DNA of 8,102 bases, from assembly GCA_027023145.1 (NCBI GenBank), contig JALVWV010000259.1, positions 1 through 8,102 of the forward strand. Direction: 5' to 3'. Positions 1-5,092 of the stretch are shown piece by piece. The notes under the pieces are model-generated. The model did no database searches. It was not told the DNA's origin and saw only the letters and a program-made list of their open reading frames with translations. This DNA comes from Campylobacteraceae bacterium. GTDB lineage: Bacteria; Campylobacterota; Campylobacteria; Campylobacterales; Sulfurovaceae. A program made the position numbers and the translations under genes. Numbering within the stretch: position 1 is the first letter of the stretch; every line of letters starts with the position of its first letter.

Positions 1-225
1 AAGACAGATAGTCACCAAAGAAAACAATCATGAAAACTTTTTTTTTCATTTTTCTTCCCTTTTTTAAATTATAATAATTTACCAACATTTAAAAAGATTT
101 CAATTATTTTTAATTCAGTTGGATCGATTTATTTCATAGTTTATATCTCTCTTTTCTTCCTCTCATATCTCTTTTACCCCTATTCATACAAAAAAGATAA
201 TTATCATATTTACGCAAATTTTCAA
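1..225. other. AT-rich spacer / possible 5' coding extension of the peptidase gene
   Basis: Very AT-rich DNA with long T runs, including nine consecutive T at 38-46. No independent gene is visible. The frame of the gene starting at 226 stays open upstream as far as the TGA at 31-33. Just before the ATG it reads as a hydrophobic stretch (about codons 127-183, rich in I, F, Y, L, S) followed by a KKD-containing linker. This looks like a membrane anchor but has no ATG, GTG or TTG. A TATAAT lies at 70-75 and could be a -10 element. A 10-bp palindrome (GATAATTATC) is at 196-205. T-rich DNA naturally encodes F/L/S/Y in some frames, so the coding reading is uncertain. Confidence 0.4.
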
Positions 226-771
226 ATGGAAAACAATGAAACATTTCTGAGAACGTTTAATGAAGCAAAAAAACGTCTTGAAAATCTTCCTATTTATTCA
301 GAAAATTTTCAAGTGAAAATCGAATTTGTTGACAACAGATTTCTCTTTAAATTCCAAGGCTTTTTCTTGGATAATATTGCCCTGAACTTGTTTGATAAGA
401 TTGTGATTGATCATACTATATCAACAACATCGAGCGAGATAAAAACAGAGATCATGCATGAAGTTATTCATACACTCCAAGCTAAAAAGTATGGAGGGTG
501 GATTGTCTCAAGATTAAAGATCCCAGATTGGGTTTTGGAAGGGTATGCGGTATATATTTCAAGAGAAAATCTGACAGATGGGCAGCAAAAGTTTTTGCAA
601 TATTGCTTCAACCATAACAAGCTTTCTACTCCTGATTGGTATAGGCTTGTTGGCCTCATGGTCAAACACGCCATCGAACAGATGCACTACAGCGTCGATG
701 ATCTGCACCGGGGCAAAGTGGACTACGATACAGTTTACAAAGATATGATGAAGCGCTACAAGGATAAATAA
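226..771 (+). CDS. Small gluzincin-like zinc peptidase (HExxH...E), possibly membrane-anchored
   Basis: Predicted protein of 181 residues from the first ATG. Residues 78-82 are HEVIH, a zinc-metallopeptidase HExxH motif. Residues 102-110 (WVLEGYAVY) supply a downstream Glu (E105), the usual third zinc ligand of gluzincins, inside the typical EGYA-like context. The zinc-peptidase fold is inferred from these motifs; substrate and role are unknown. The ATG has no Shine-Dalgarno sequence, and the frame is open for about 190 bp upstream with a hydrophobic segment, so the true protein may be longer and membrane-anchored. Composition is odd: by hand count positions 241-660 are about 35% GC, whereas 661-720 are about 55%, like the downstream DNA. 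The last 22 codons recur in AT-rich form at 1588-1656, which suggests a chimeric 3' end. Alternatively it is an inactive or truncated family member. Confidence 0.65.
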   Translation: MENNETFLRTFNEAKKRLENLPIYSENFQVKIEFVDNRFLFKFQGFFLDNIALNLFDKIVIDHTISTTSSEIKTEIMHEVIHTLQAKKYGGWIVSRLKIPDWVLEGYAVYISRENLTDGQQKFLQYCFNHNKLSTPDWYRLVGLMVKHAIEQMHYSVDDLHRGKVDYDTVYKDMMKRYKDK

Positions 772-869
772 GCAGATTGCATATCCGGCCAATGCGTATC
801 CGCAGCAACGCTTAAACACTATCGGTGTTTTGATGATTCTATGGGGCAAGAGTACATTGCAGCCGTACT

Positions 870-1208
870 TCATAGATCATCAAGAAGCTGGGCAATTTTT
901 TCTCCAAGCGGCAAAAGGTGATTTGTGATGATGCCCCATATCTCGTCTGCGTCGATTCCGAAATAGTCGTGAGCGATGATGTTGCGAAAGTCTTTGATCT
1001 TTTGCCATGGGATTTCGTGATGATGAACTTTGTAGGAGTGATCCAGCCGGGATATGGCTTCTCCGATGACGACAAATTGCATCATGCACGCATCGAAACT
1101 TTTTTGGTCGTGATAAAAATCATCCGCATCGCCAAAATCTTGAGAATAGAGAGTGATTTTCTCTATGGCATTCTGGATAGACAGCAGCTCAAAACGTGTC
1201 TTATTCAT
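870..1208 (-). CDS. hepT: HepT-like HEPN ribonuclease toxin (DUF86 family)
   Basis: Predicted protein of 112 residues, the usual size for HepT. Helical throughout, with the HEPN catalytic motif RX4HXY at residues 75-82 (R75, H80, Y82 in KDFRNIIAHDYFG). HEPN proteins of this family are RNases that act as toxins. In the Shewanella MntA-HepT pair the toxin is silenced when its partner adds AMP groups to the Tyr of this motif, and that Tyr is present here. The start codon overlaps the end of the MntA-like gene by 8 bp (ATGAATAA). No Shine-Dalgarno is visible, so translation is probably coupled to mntA. The catalytic residues are intact, so the toxin should be active. The gene converges on the peptidase gene to its left. 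Confidence 0.88.
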   Translation of the reverse strand: MNKTRFELLSIQNAIEKITLYSQDFGDADDFYHDQKSFDACMMQFVVIGEAISRLDHSYKVHHHEIPWQKIKDFRNIIAHDYFGIDADEIWGIITNHLLPLGEKIAQLLDDL

Positions 1209-1506
1209 AGATGTAGATGGTGTCGTTGAGTATAGCGTCCCGGGCGTAAGGTTTTAGATACTTTTCCCGGGCAATATCAACCGAACGACCAAATGAATGG
1301 GCAAGAAAACGCGCAAGATCTTTTTTGATCTCGTGGATATTTTTCGTGCCCTTTTTGATCTCAATGAGAATATCGACATCGCTGTCGTGTGTTTGTTGCC
1401 CTTTGGCAAACGAGCCAAATAACCCCATTTTTGAGATATGGTAATGCTGCTGTATGTATGATTGGTTGGCAGTAAGAAAATTGATAATATCCTGTTGTGT
1501 ATTCAT
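1201..1506 (-). CDS. mntA: MntA-like minimal nucleotidyltransferase antitoxin
   Basis: Predicted protein of 101 residues in the minimal nucleotidyltransferase (MNT) family. GSFAKG at 31-36, followed by DSDVDILIE at 41-49, gives the GS...DxD signature: G31, S32 and metal-binding D43 and D45. A third acidic residue, D77, lies in SVDIA. Family members paired with HepT transfer AMP from ATP to the HEPN toxin's active-site Tyr, acting as an enzymatic (type VII) antitoxin. It is the first gene of a two-gene minus-strand operon and its stop overlaps the hepT start by 8 bp. An extended -10-like TGTGATAAAAT lies just upstream (about 1513-1523 on the complement). No strong Shine-Dalgarno is seen. The order is antitoxin first, toxin second. 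Confidence 0.88.
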   Translation of the reverse strand: MNTQQDIINFLTANQSYIQQHYHISKMGLFGSFAKGQQTHDSDVDILIEIKKGTKNIHEIKKDLARFLAHSFGRSVDIAREKYLKPYARDAILNDTIYIYE

Positions 1507-1529
1507 GGATCAATTTTATCACAATTGAA

Positions 1530-1580
1530 CTAAAAGTCGCCGAGTACAAAGTCGGTTACGTAGCGGACTGCCTCAATCAA
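1530..1580 (-). pseudogene. Possible C-terminal remnant of an unidentified minus-strand gene
   Basis: Reading the minus strand towards mntA, a 16-residue open stretch (LIEAVRYVTDFVLGDF) ends at a TAG at 1532-1530, 23 bp before the mntA start. Its composition looks like a protein tail. The RYVTDFVLGD string faintly recalls the C-terminal part of aminoglycoside-phosphotransferase-like kinases, but it is too short to name. The frame closes at about 1581-1583, exactly where the AT-rich orphan peptidase tail begins on the other strand, as expected at a recombination breakpoint. It could equally be chance. Confidence 0.25.
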
Positions 1581-1587
1581 TTATTAT

Positions 1588-1656
1588 CTGCACCGAGGGA
1601 AAGTGGATTATGATACAGTTTACAAAAATATGATGAAATACTATAAAAACAAATAA
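1588..1656 (+). pseudogene. Orphan 3' end of a peptidase gene (repeat of 703-771)
   Basis: These 69 bases encode LHRGKVDYDTVYKNMMKYYKNK and a TAA. They match the last 22 codons and stop of the HExxH peptidase gene (703-771) at 57 of 69 bases by eye; most differences are synonymous or conservative and shift towards A/T. The similarity stops abruptly just upstream (about 1582). There is no start codon or upstream gene body, so this is a fragment. The A/T-rich codon choice resembles the 5' part of the peptidase gene (226-640) more than that gene's present 3' end. It may therefore be the original tail, displaced when the segment carrying hepT-mntA entered. The alternative is the remnant of a tandem paralogue. 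Confidence 0.8.
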
Positions 1657-1681
1657 AACCTCCAATATCCTCAGCCGACTA

Positions 1682-1698
1682 TTATCCGTTTCGGATAA
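1682..1698. repeat. Perfect 7-bp inverted repeat upstream of the C39 pseudogene
   Basis: TTATCCG, a TTT spacer and CGGATAA form a 17-bp dyad. It lies about where a -35 would be for the -10-like TATATT at 1711-1716, ahead of the ATG at 1737. It could be an operator for the broken gene or a small terminator for DNA to its left. The sequence alone does not decide. Confidence 0.35.
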
Positions 1699-1736
1699 AA
1701 TACTCCATACTATATTTCAAATACAAGGATGGAGTC

Positions 1737-2107
1737 ATGCGTAAAATCACATGGGTGATCGTCGGAATGAGTATGGTGGTGTTTGGGCATTGGATATGGA
1801 GGCACTCTCCCAGCTCAAACTTCCGGTGATTATCTATCTTGTTTCGCATGATCTGGGGCACTTCAGTGTCTACAAAGGGATGGACAAGCAGTACGTCTAC
1901 CTGGCCGATCCGTCGTTTGGCAATACCGCTATGCGGCGTGCGAAGTTTGAGAAACTTTTTTATCAACGCAAAGACAACGAATACCCTGGAAAAATCCTGG
2001 CATTTCTTCCGGAATCTGAGACGGTCAAACCCGATGAATTGTTTATGAAATTGCCCAAACACAGGCGTGTGGTGTACGATACGATCCGGTCACGGTTGGT
2101 ACGGTGA
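1737..2107 (+). pseudogene. Broken C39-type cysteine peptidase gene (internal deletion plus frameshift)
   Basis: An ATG at 1737 follows a GGAG-containing ribosome site (1731-1734) and begins a signal-peptide-like sequence (MRKITWVIVGMSMVVF) that runs out of frame to a TGA at about 1831. In another frame, open from about 1745 to the TGA at 2107, lies the C-terminal half of a Peptidase_C39-like domain. It includes a strand like LPVIIYL, then GHFSVYKG with the catalytic His, and VYLADPSFGN with the partner Asp. The N-terminal half, which should carry the Q...C active-site region, is missing. The simplest reading is an internal deletion that joined the signal peptide to the second half out of frame. 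Intact C39 proteins of this kind are exported or membrane-associated peptidases. A short internal start at 1751 could make 118 residues, but without the nucleophile these would be inactive. The gene converges on the GNAT gene with a 26-bp gap. Confidence 0.72.
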
Positions 2108-2133
2108 ATTTTAGACTTTAACTACTTACTCTT

Positions 2134-2685
2134 TTACGAAAGTGTCCGGCATCCCATCTCCCAGTACCGATTTCCGTTATAGTCAAACTCCTGAATGACA
2201 TCCAGTCCCAGTTTGCGGTGATGAGCTTCGTAGGAGCGTGGGTTGATCTGGTTGACAAATGTGACAAGAATGGGAAAGCGTTTGGCCATATGCTTCAGGG
2301 CAAACTCAAAGATTGTTGGCAGGACTTCCGTGCCGCGTACGCGCTTGTCGATGCAGATCGGGCCGTATTGGTAGGAGTTGTCAACACTGAGAGTCGTGTT
2401 GTCATAGGTGAGATTGGGCAGATCGCTGATCATGTGCTGAAACATCGGCCACTTTGACCAGAATTGCCACGAGGCTGACATCACATAGGCCAGCACCTCG
2501 TCTCCTTCTTTTGCAATGAAGAGTCCTTGTTCCTGCTCGATGAGATCCTGGAGCTCTTCGTAGGTAAACGGGGTGGTGACAAACCCATCGGCTTTGTCTT
2601 CTTCGGCAATGGTGTCGATCTGGTATTTGGCATGGAGTGCGAGTGTGGACTTGATGTCGTCAAGGGTAGCGATTTGGTAGGTCAT
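2134..2685 (-). CDS. GNAT-family N-acetyltransferase
   Basis: Predicted protein of 183 residues, normal for a single-domain GNAT. The central strand YGPICID (108-113) is followed by RVRGTE (115-120), matching the acetyl-CoA pyrophosphate-binding motif A (R/Q-x-x-G-x-G/A type). A helix follows, and then a late NQINPRSYEAHHRKLGL segment (145-161), typical of motif B, where the N and Y help bind CoA or position the substrate. GNAT enzymes transfer an acetyl group from acetyl-CoA to amines; the substrate cannot be read from the sequence. It overlaps the upstream flavoprotein gene by 4 bp (ATGA), with a strong AAGGAG six bases before the ATG. Both are therefore probably translated from one message and may act on related small molecules. 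It is likely controlled by the divergent MocR regulator. Confidence 0.88.
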   Translation of the reverse strand: MTYQIATLDDIKSTLALHAKYQIDTIAEEDKADGFVTTPFTYEELQDLIEQEQGLFIAKEGDEVLAYVMSASWQFWSKWPMFQHMISDLPNLTYDNTTLSVDNSYQYGPICIDKRVRGTEVLPTIFEFALKHMAKRFPILVTFVNQINPRSYEAHHRKLGLDVIQEFDYNGNRYWEMGCRTLS

Positions 2686-3284
2686 GGTTGTCTCCTTTGG
2701 TTTTGCATGATGGTTATGGTTTCGTGATCGAGCGGAGTACCCCGCTTGTGCAGGTGAGCGATGATCCGATCAAAACGCTCTTGACTTAGGTGTTGTCCGA
2801 ATTTAAACTTGCAGCTTTGTTGCGTCACTTCGATCTTGACAACCGCTGTTGCGCGGAGGGCTTTGTCATAAGTGGTATTTGACAGGGGGGTATACCCACC
2901 TTTTGGCTGAAGCTTGCGCATGAGGGCTTCGAGTACAGCAGCTTTTTCGTCACGATCTTCGATTTGGGTGGCGACCCCTTCGATCGAAACGGACTTGAAA
3001 AACTGTGTCGCCGGACATGCCAGCCCCTCATCGCTGGAGAAATCGGAATCGATGATGGCGTAGTTTTCGACGACGGAGAAAGAGACTTGAGAATTTTGCT
3101 CTATCATCTTCATCTTTTTATTTTTCAGAGCTCCGTGGAAATAGAGGTCACTTCCACTCCGGACGAAGTTGACTGGTACGGCATAGGGGGTGATGTTATC
3201 CGTAAGGGCAAGTGTGCCATATTCTGCTTTATCTAAGATGTCATAAATAATGGCGTTATCCGTGATTTCAAAATAAGGGTTCAT
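2682..3284 (-). CDS. FMN-binding PNPOx-like split-barrel protein (pyridoxamine 5'-phosphate oxidase family)
   Basis: Predicted protein of 200 residues from the ATG at 3284, chosen because AGGAG lies six bases upstream. A longer reading from 3422 would run through the promoter and a repeat element. The N-terminal half matches the FMN split-barrel fold seen in PNPOx-like and Nim-type proteins: helix (11-21), GTLALTD (23-29), PYAVPVNFV (33-41), then DLYFHGALKNKKMKMIEQN (46-64), the region that binds the FMN phosphate in relatives. A second core segment (95-125) and a C-terminal basic helix follow. Relatives are flavin reductases or oxidases, including nitroimidazole-resistance proteins. It is the first gene of a two-gene operon with a GNAT enzyme and lies opposite a PLP-binding MocR regulator, a pairing that suggests vitamin B6 or amine chemistry. 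The actual substrate is unknown. Confidence 0.85.
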   Translation of the reverse strand: MNPYFEITDNAIIYDILDKAEYGTLALTDNITPYAVPVNFVRSGSDLYFHGALKNKKMKMIEQNSQVSFSVVENYAIIDSDFSSDEGLACPATQFFKSVSIEGVATQIEDRDEKAAVLEALMRKLQPKGGYTPLSNTTYDKALRATAVVKIEVTQQSCKFKFGQHLSQERFDRIIAHLHKRGTPLDHETITIMQNQRRQP

Positions 3285-3319
3285 GTGTTCTCCTGTATCG
3301 TATGTGGTCTTTGTGTTTT

Positions 3320-3368
3320 GGAGGCAGGACTTTAGTCCTGCATAACGGGACTGAAGTCCCTGCTCCTG
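3320..3368. repeat. Double-hairpin repeat element, copy 1 (in the leader of the flavoprotein operon)
   Basis: Two adjacent hairpins: GCAGGAC-TTTA-GTCCTGC (3324-3341) and GGGAC-TGAA-GTCCC (3347-3360). The flanks GGAG (3320-3323) and CTCC (near 3363-3366) also pair, so the whole unit can fold as one long imperfect inverted repeat. A second copy lies at 8017-8064 in the opposite orientation. It sits between the likely promoter and the start codon of the minus-strand operon, so it would be transcribed as part of that leader. Confidence 0.8.
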
Positions 3369-3386
3369 CTTGGTAAAAATTATGGT

Positions 3387-3415
3387 ATTATACGCTGGAT
3401 GTGTCCCGGTGTAAA
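3387..3415 (-). promoter_or_regulatory. Sigma-70-type promoter for the flavoprotein-GNAT operon
   Basis: On the complement, TTTACA (3415-3410) and TATAAT (3392-3387) are separated by exactly 17 bp, a near-ideal sigma-70 promoter pointing to the PNPOx-like gene. Transcription would begin near 3380 and leave a leader of roughly 95 nt containing the double-hairpin repeat. A direct repeat TGGTA at 3371-3375 and 3383-3387 lies over and beside the -10 and is a candidate regulator site; MocR proteins often use direct repeats. The promoter of the plus-strand regulator gene could not be assigned cleanly. Confidence 0.65.
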
Positions 3416-3450
3416 GGTACAAAATATTTTTAATCTCAAAGGACAGTTTG

Positions 3451-4833
3451 ATGTATCACCTCGATCCCAATCTCAGATCCCCCCTCCATATACAACTTTT
3501 TGAAGCCCTGAAAGAGGAGATTGTTACCCAGTATCGTGTCGGAGACAAACTGCCATCCATTCGTAAAATAGCGGCTCTTTATAACCTGAGCAAAACCACT
3601 GTCGAATCGGCCTACTCCCAACTCTATGCCGAAGGGTATATCGAGAGTCGTGCCCGGAGTGGGTATTATGTCAGTGAACTCTATTTTGATGCGTTTGATC
3701 CTGAGGAGAAAGCCGAAACGGTACCGACAAATGTCCCGGAGCCGATCAAATACGACTTTTTCCCGGCGCAGCTCCATACGGAGGATTTCCCACTGAAGAC
3801 ATGGAAGCGACTCTGTGCCCGGGAGACAAACGCATCCCTGGATTTTGGTGCCTATCCGGATGGGCAGGGGGAAGTACTCCTGCGTGAAGAGATCGCACGC
3901 TACCTTTCCCATTCACGCGGGGTGCGGTGTCGTGCTGATCAAGTCATTGTCACCCATGGGTTTATCGACGGGATGGAACTCATCGCCAAACTTGCCCATG
4001 AGCGTTATCATTATTTTGCCCATGAACTTCCCGGTTACCATATTGCTCACAAAGTTTTCAGCTCTTACGGGTACCGTACTACGCCGATCGAAGTGGGTAG
4101 TCAGGGACTTCGTGTCGATGCGCTTCAGCAGACGGAGGCTCAAATTGTTTACATAACCCCCTCCCACCAATACCCGACCGGCATAACGATGCCGGTGACG
4201 AAACGCCTCAAGCTTTTGTCACACATCCAATCTATCGGCGGATTGATTATCGAAGATGATTATGACAGCGAGCTGGCATATTACAACCGACCTATCCCTT
4301 CTCTCCAGGGGTTGGATACAACCGGGGAGAGTGTGGCCTACGTCGGGACATTTGCCAAAGCACTCTCTCCGGCGATCCGCGTGGGGTACCTCGTACTCCC
4401 TGACTGGATGATGAAGCAGTATCGAAACAGTTATGATGCCCACTTTGCCCGTGTGAGTCTCATCACGCAGCGTACGTTGGCGGCCTTTATGCATGAGGGG
4501 CATTGGGATCGACATGTGCGTCGTACCCGTATCCTCAATCAGAAAAAACATCAGGCGATGCGCGATGCGCTCATCCGTCACCTTGGTACCACAGGGAGGA
4601 TCGTTGCCGAAGGGGCGGGGCTGGCGATTTTGATCCAGCCGACTGTTCCGAATTTTGACTGGCAGAGGCTTAAAATATTAGCCGCCAAGAATCGCATCGC
4701 AATCTACCTTGCCAAAGAGCGAAGTGGCGGGGAGTTTGAAGCGGTTCGGATGGGATTTGGGGGGTTTAGGCTGGAAGAGATTGACGAGGCAGTGGCAGCG
4801 TTTGCGGAATGCTGGATGGAAATTAGAAATTAG
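3451..4833 (+). CDS. MocR/PdxR-type transcriptional regulator (GntR wHTH plus aminotransferase-like PLP domain)
   Basis: Predicted protein of 460 residues from the ATG at 3451, with AAAGGA about seven bases upstream; a TTG three bases earlier is less likely. Residues about 8-75 are a GntR-type winged helix (PLHIQLFEALKEEI, LPSIRKIAALYNLSKTTVESAY, RSGYYVSE). Residues about 100-455 are a fold-type I aminotransferase-like domain with GFIDGMELI (170-178), YITPSHQYPTG (234-244), IIEDDYDSEL (266-275) and GTFAKALSPAIRVGYLVLP (299-317). K303 is the expected PLP-Schiff-base Lys and R433 a candidate carboxylate-binding Arg. MocR regulators sense PLP, amino acids or amines, and usually control a divergent neighbour, here the PNPOx-like/GNAT operon. 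All PLP-site residues look intact. Calling it pdxR would go too far because no pdxS/pdxT is present. The last two codons and the stop lie within a heptamer repeat. Confidence 0.9.
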   Translation: MYHLDPNLRSPLHIQLFEALKEEIVTQYRVGDKLPSIRKIAALYNLSKTTVESAYSQLYAEGYIESRARSGYYVSELYFDAFDPEEKAETVPTNVPEPIKYDFFPAQLHTEDFPLKTWKRLCARETNASLDFGAYPDGQGEVLLREEIARYLSHSRGVRCRADQVIVTHGFIDGMELIAKLAHERYHYFAHELPGYHIAHKVFSSYGYRTTPIEVGSQGLRVDALQQTEAQIVYITPSHQYPTGITMPVTKRLKLLSHIQSIGGLIIEDDYDSELAYYNRPIPSLQGLDTTGESVAYVGTFAKALSPAIRVGYLVLPDWMMKQYRNSYDAHFARVSLITQRTLAAFMHEGHWDRHVRRTRILNQKKHQAMRDALIRHLGTTGRIVAEGAGLAILIQPTVPNFDWQRLKILAAKNRIAIYLAKERSGGEFEAVRMGFGGFRLEEIDEAVAAFAECWMEIRN

Positions 4834-4848
4834 AAGGTAGAAATTAGA
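4821..4848 (+). repeat. Heptamer tandem repeat AATTAGA x4
   Basis: Four exact-phase 7-bp units at 4821, 4828, 4835 and 4842. Three are AATTAGA and one is AGGTAGA. The first two units run through the last codons of the regulator gene and supply its TAG stop (4831-4833). Confidence 0.85.
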
Positions 4849-4863
4849 AAGAGTTGGAAGATA

Positions 4864-4905
4864 GTGAGAGGTTAGGAGTGAATAACGAATAGTGAATAGT
4901 GAATA
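4864..4905 (+). repeat. Second heptamer tandem repeat, GTGAATA type
   Basis: Clear units GTGAATA at 4878, 4892 and 4899, with a variant ACGAATA at 4885. Two more degenerate units (GTGAGAG, GTTAGGA) precede them in phase from 4864. It has the same 7-bp period as the array 16 bp upstream but a different unit sequence. Confidence 0.8.
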
Positions 4906-4915
4906 GTTTTGGTAT

Positions 4916-4936
4916 GCTTTTCTGCGAAAAGCTTTT
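4916..4936 (+). terminator. Probable Rho-independent terminator of the MocR gene
   Basis: GCTTTTC, a TGC loop and GAAAAGC form a perfect 7-bp stem, followed directly by TTTT. It lies 82 bp after the regulator's stop codon. The opposite strand lacks a T run, so it would work for the plus-strand transcript only. Confidence 0.5.
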
Positions 4937-4987
4937 ATCAAAACAAGGGGCGGGACACCAGCGTGCAAACATCGTTTGACAATGTAT

Positions 4988-5086
4988 CGCGTAGGGTGTG
5001 CAACAGCACACCAAAATCGCAACGCGATTGTCAAAATATTCCCGTTGAATAACCGTTGGAAGGTGCGCAATTGCGCACCCTACGCG
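4988..5086. repeat. REPIN-like element: two GTAG-type REP palindromes in inverted orientation
   Basis: The left half has GTAG (4991-4994) followed by palindrome GGTGTGCAACAGCACACC (4995-5012). The right half has GGTGCGCAATTGCGCACC (5062-5079) followed by CTAC (5080-5083), the same unit inverted. Both ends carry CGC/GCG beyond the GTAG, giving arms of about 25 bp that match at about 21 positions. The interior holds further dyads: AATCGC-AAC-GCGATT (5015-5029), and TTTGACAAT (4975-4983) pairing with ATTGTCAAA (5027-5035). A GTAG beside an imperfect palindrome is the hallmark of REP sequences mobilised in trans by RAYT (TnpA-REP) transposases. It starts 6 bp past the rsfS stop and may act as a 3' mRNA stabiliser or terminator. 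Confidence 0.75.
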
Positions 5087-5092
5087 ACAAAA

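Noticed and set aside
196..205. GATAATTATC palindrome as a Fur box
   Set aside because: Only one partial repeat of the Fur consensus fits, in DNA so AT-rich that such matches arise by chance. It may also lie inside the coding extension.
814..830. AAACAC-TATCG-GTGTTT hairpin as a terminator between the peptidase and hepT genes
   Set aside because: The stem is short and AT-rich, and no T run follows on either strand beyond a few bases.
559..873. 104-residue minus-strand open frame over the peptidase 3' end
   Set aside because: It overlaps a motif-bearing gene antisense, shows no domain, and has Cys-rich, low-coherence composition. It is a shadow frame.
1737..1840. Programmed frameshift linking the signal peptide to the C39 domain
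   Set aside because: No slippery heptamer was seen at the junction, and the catalytic-Cys region is absent altogether, so a shift would not restore an active enzyme.
1682..2062. 126-residue minus-strand open frame opposite the C39 remnant
   Set aside because: The plus strand carries recognisable GHFSVYKG and LADPSFGN motifs; the minus frame shows none.
3285..3422. Start of the PNPOx-like protein at 3422 (246 residues)
   Set aside because: The extra 46 residues would be encoded by the promoter and the double-hairpin repeat; the ATG at 3284 has a proper ribosome site.
4988..5086. CRISPR repeat or IS terminal inverted repeats
   Set aside because: There is no spacer periodicity and no transposase gene between the arms. 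The GTAG-palindrome form fits REP better.
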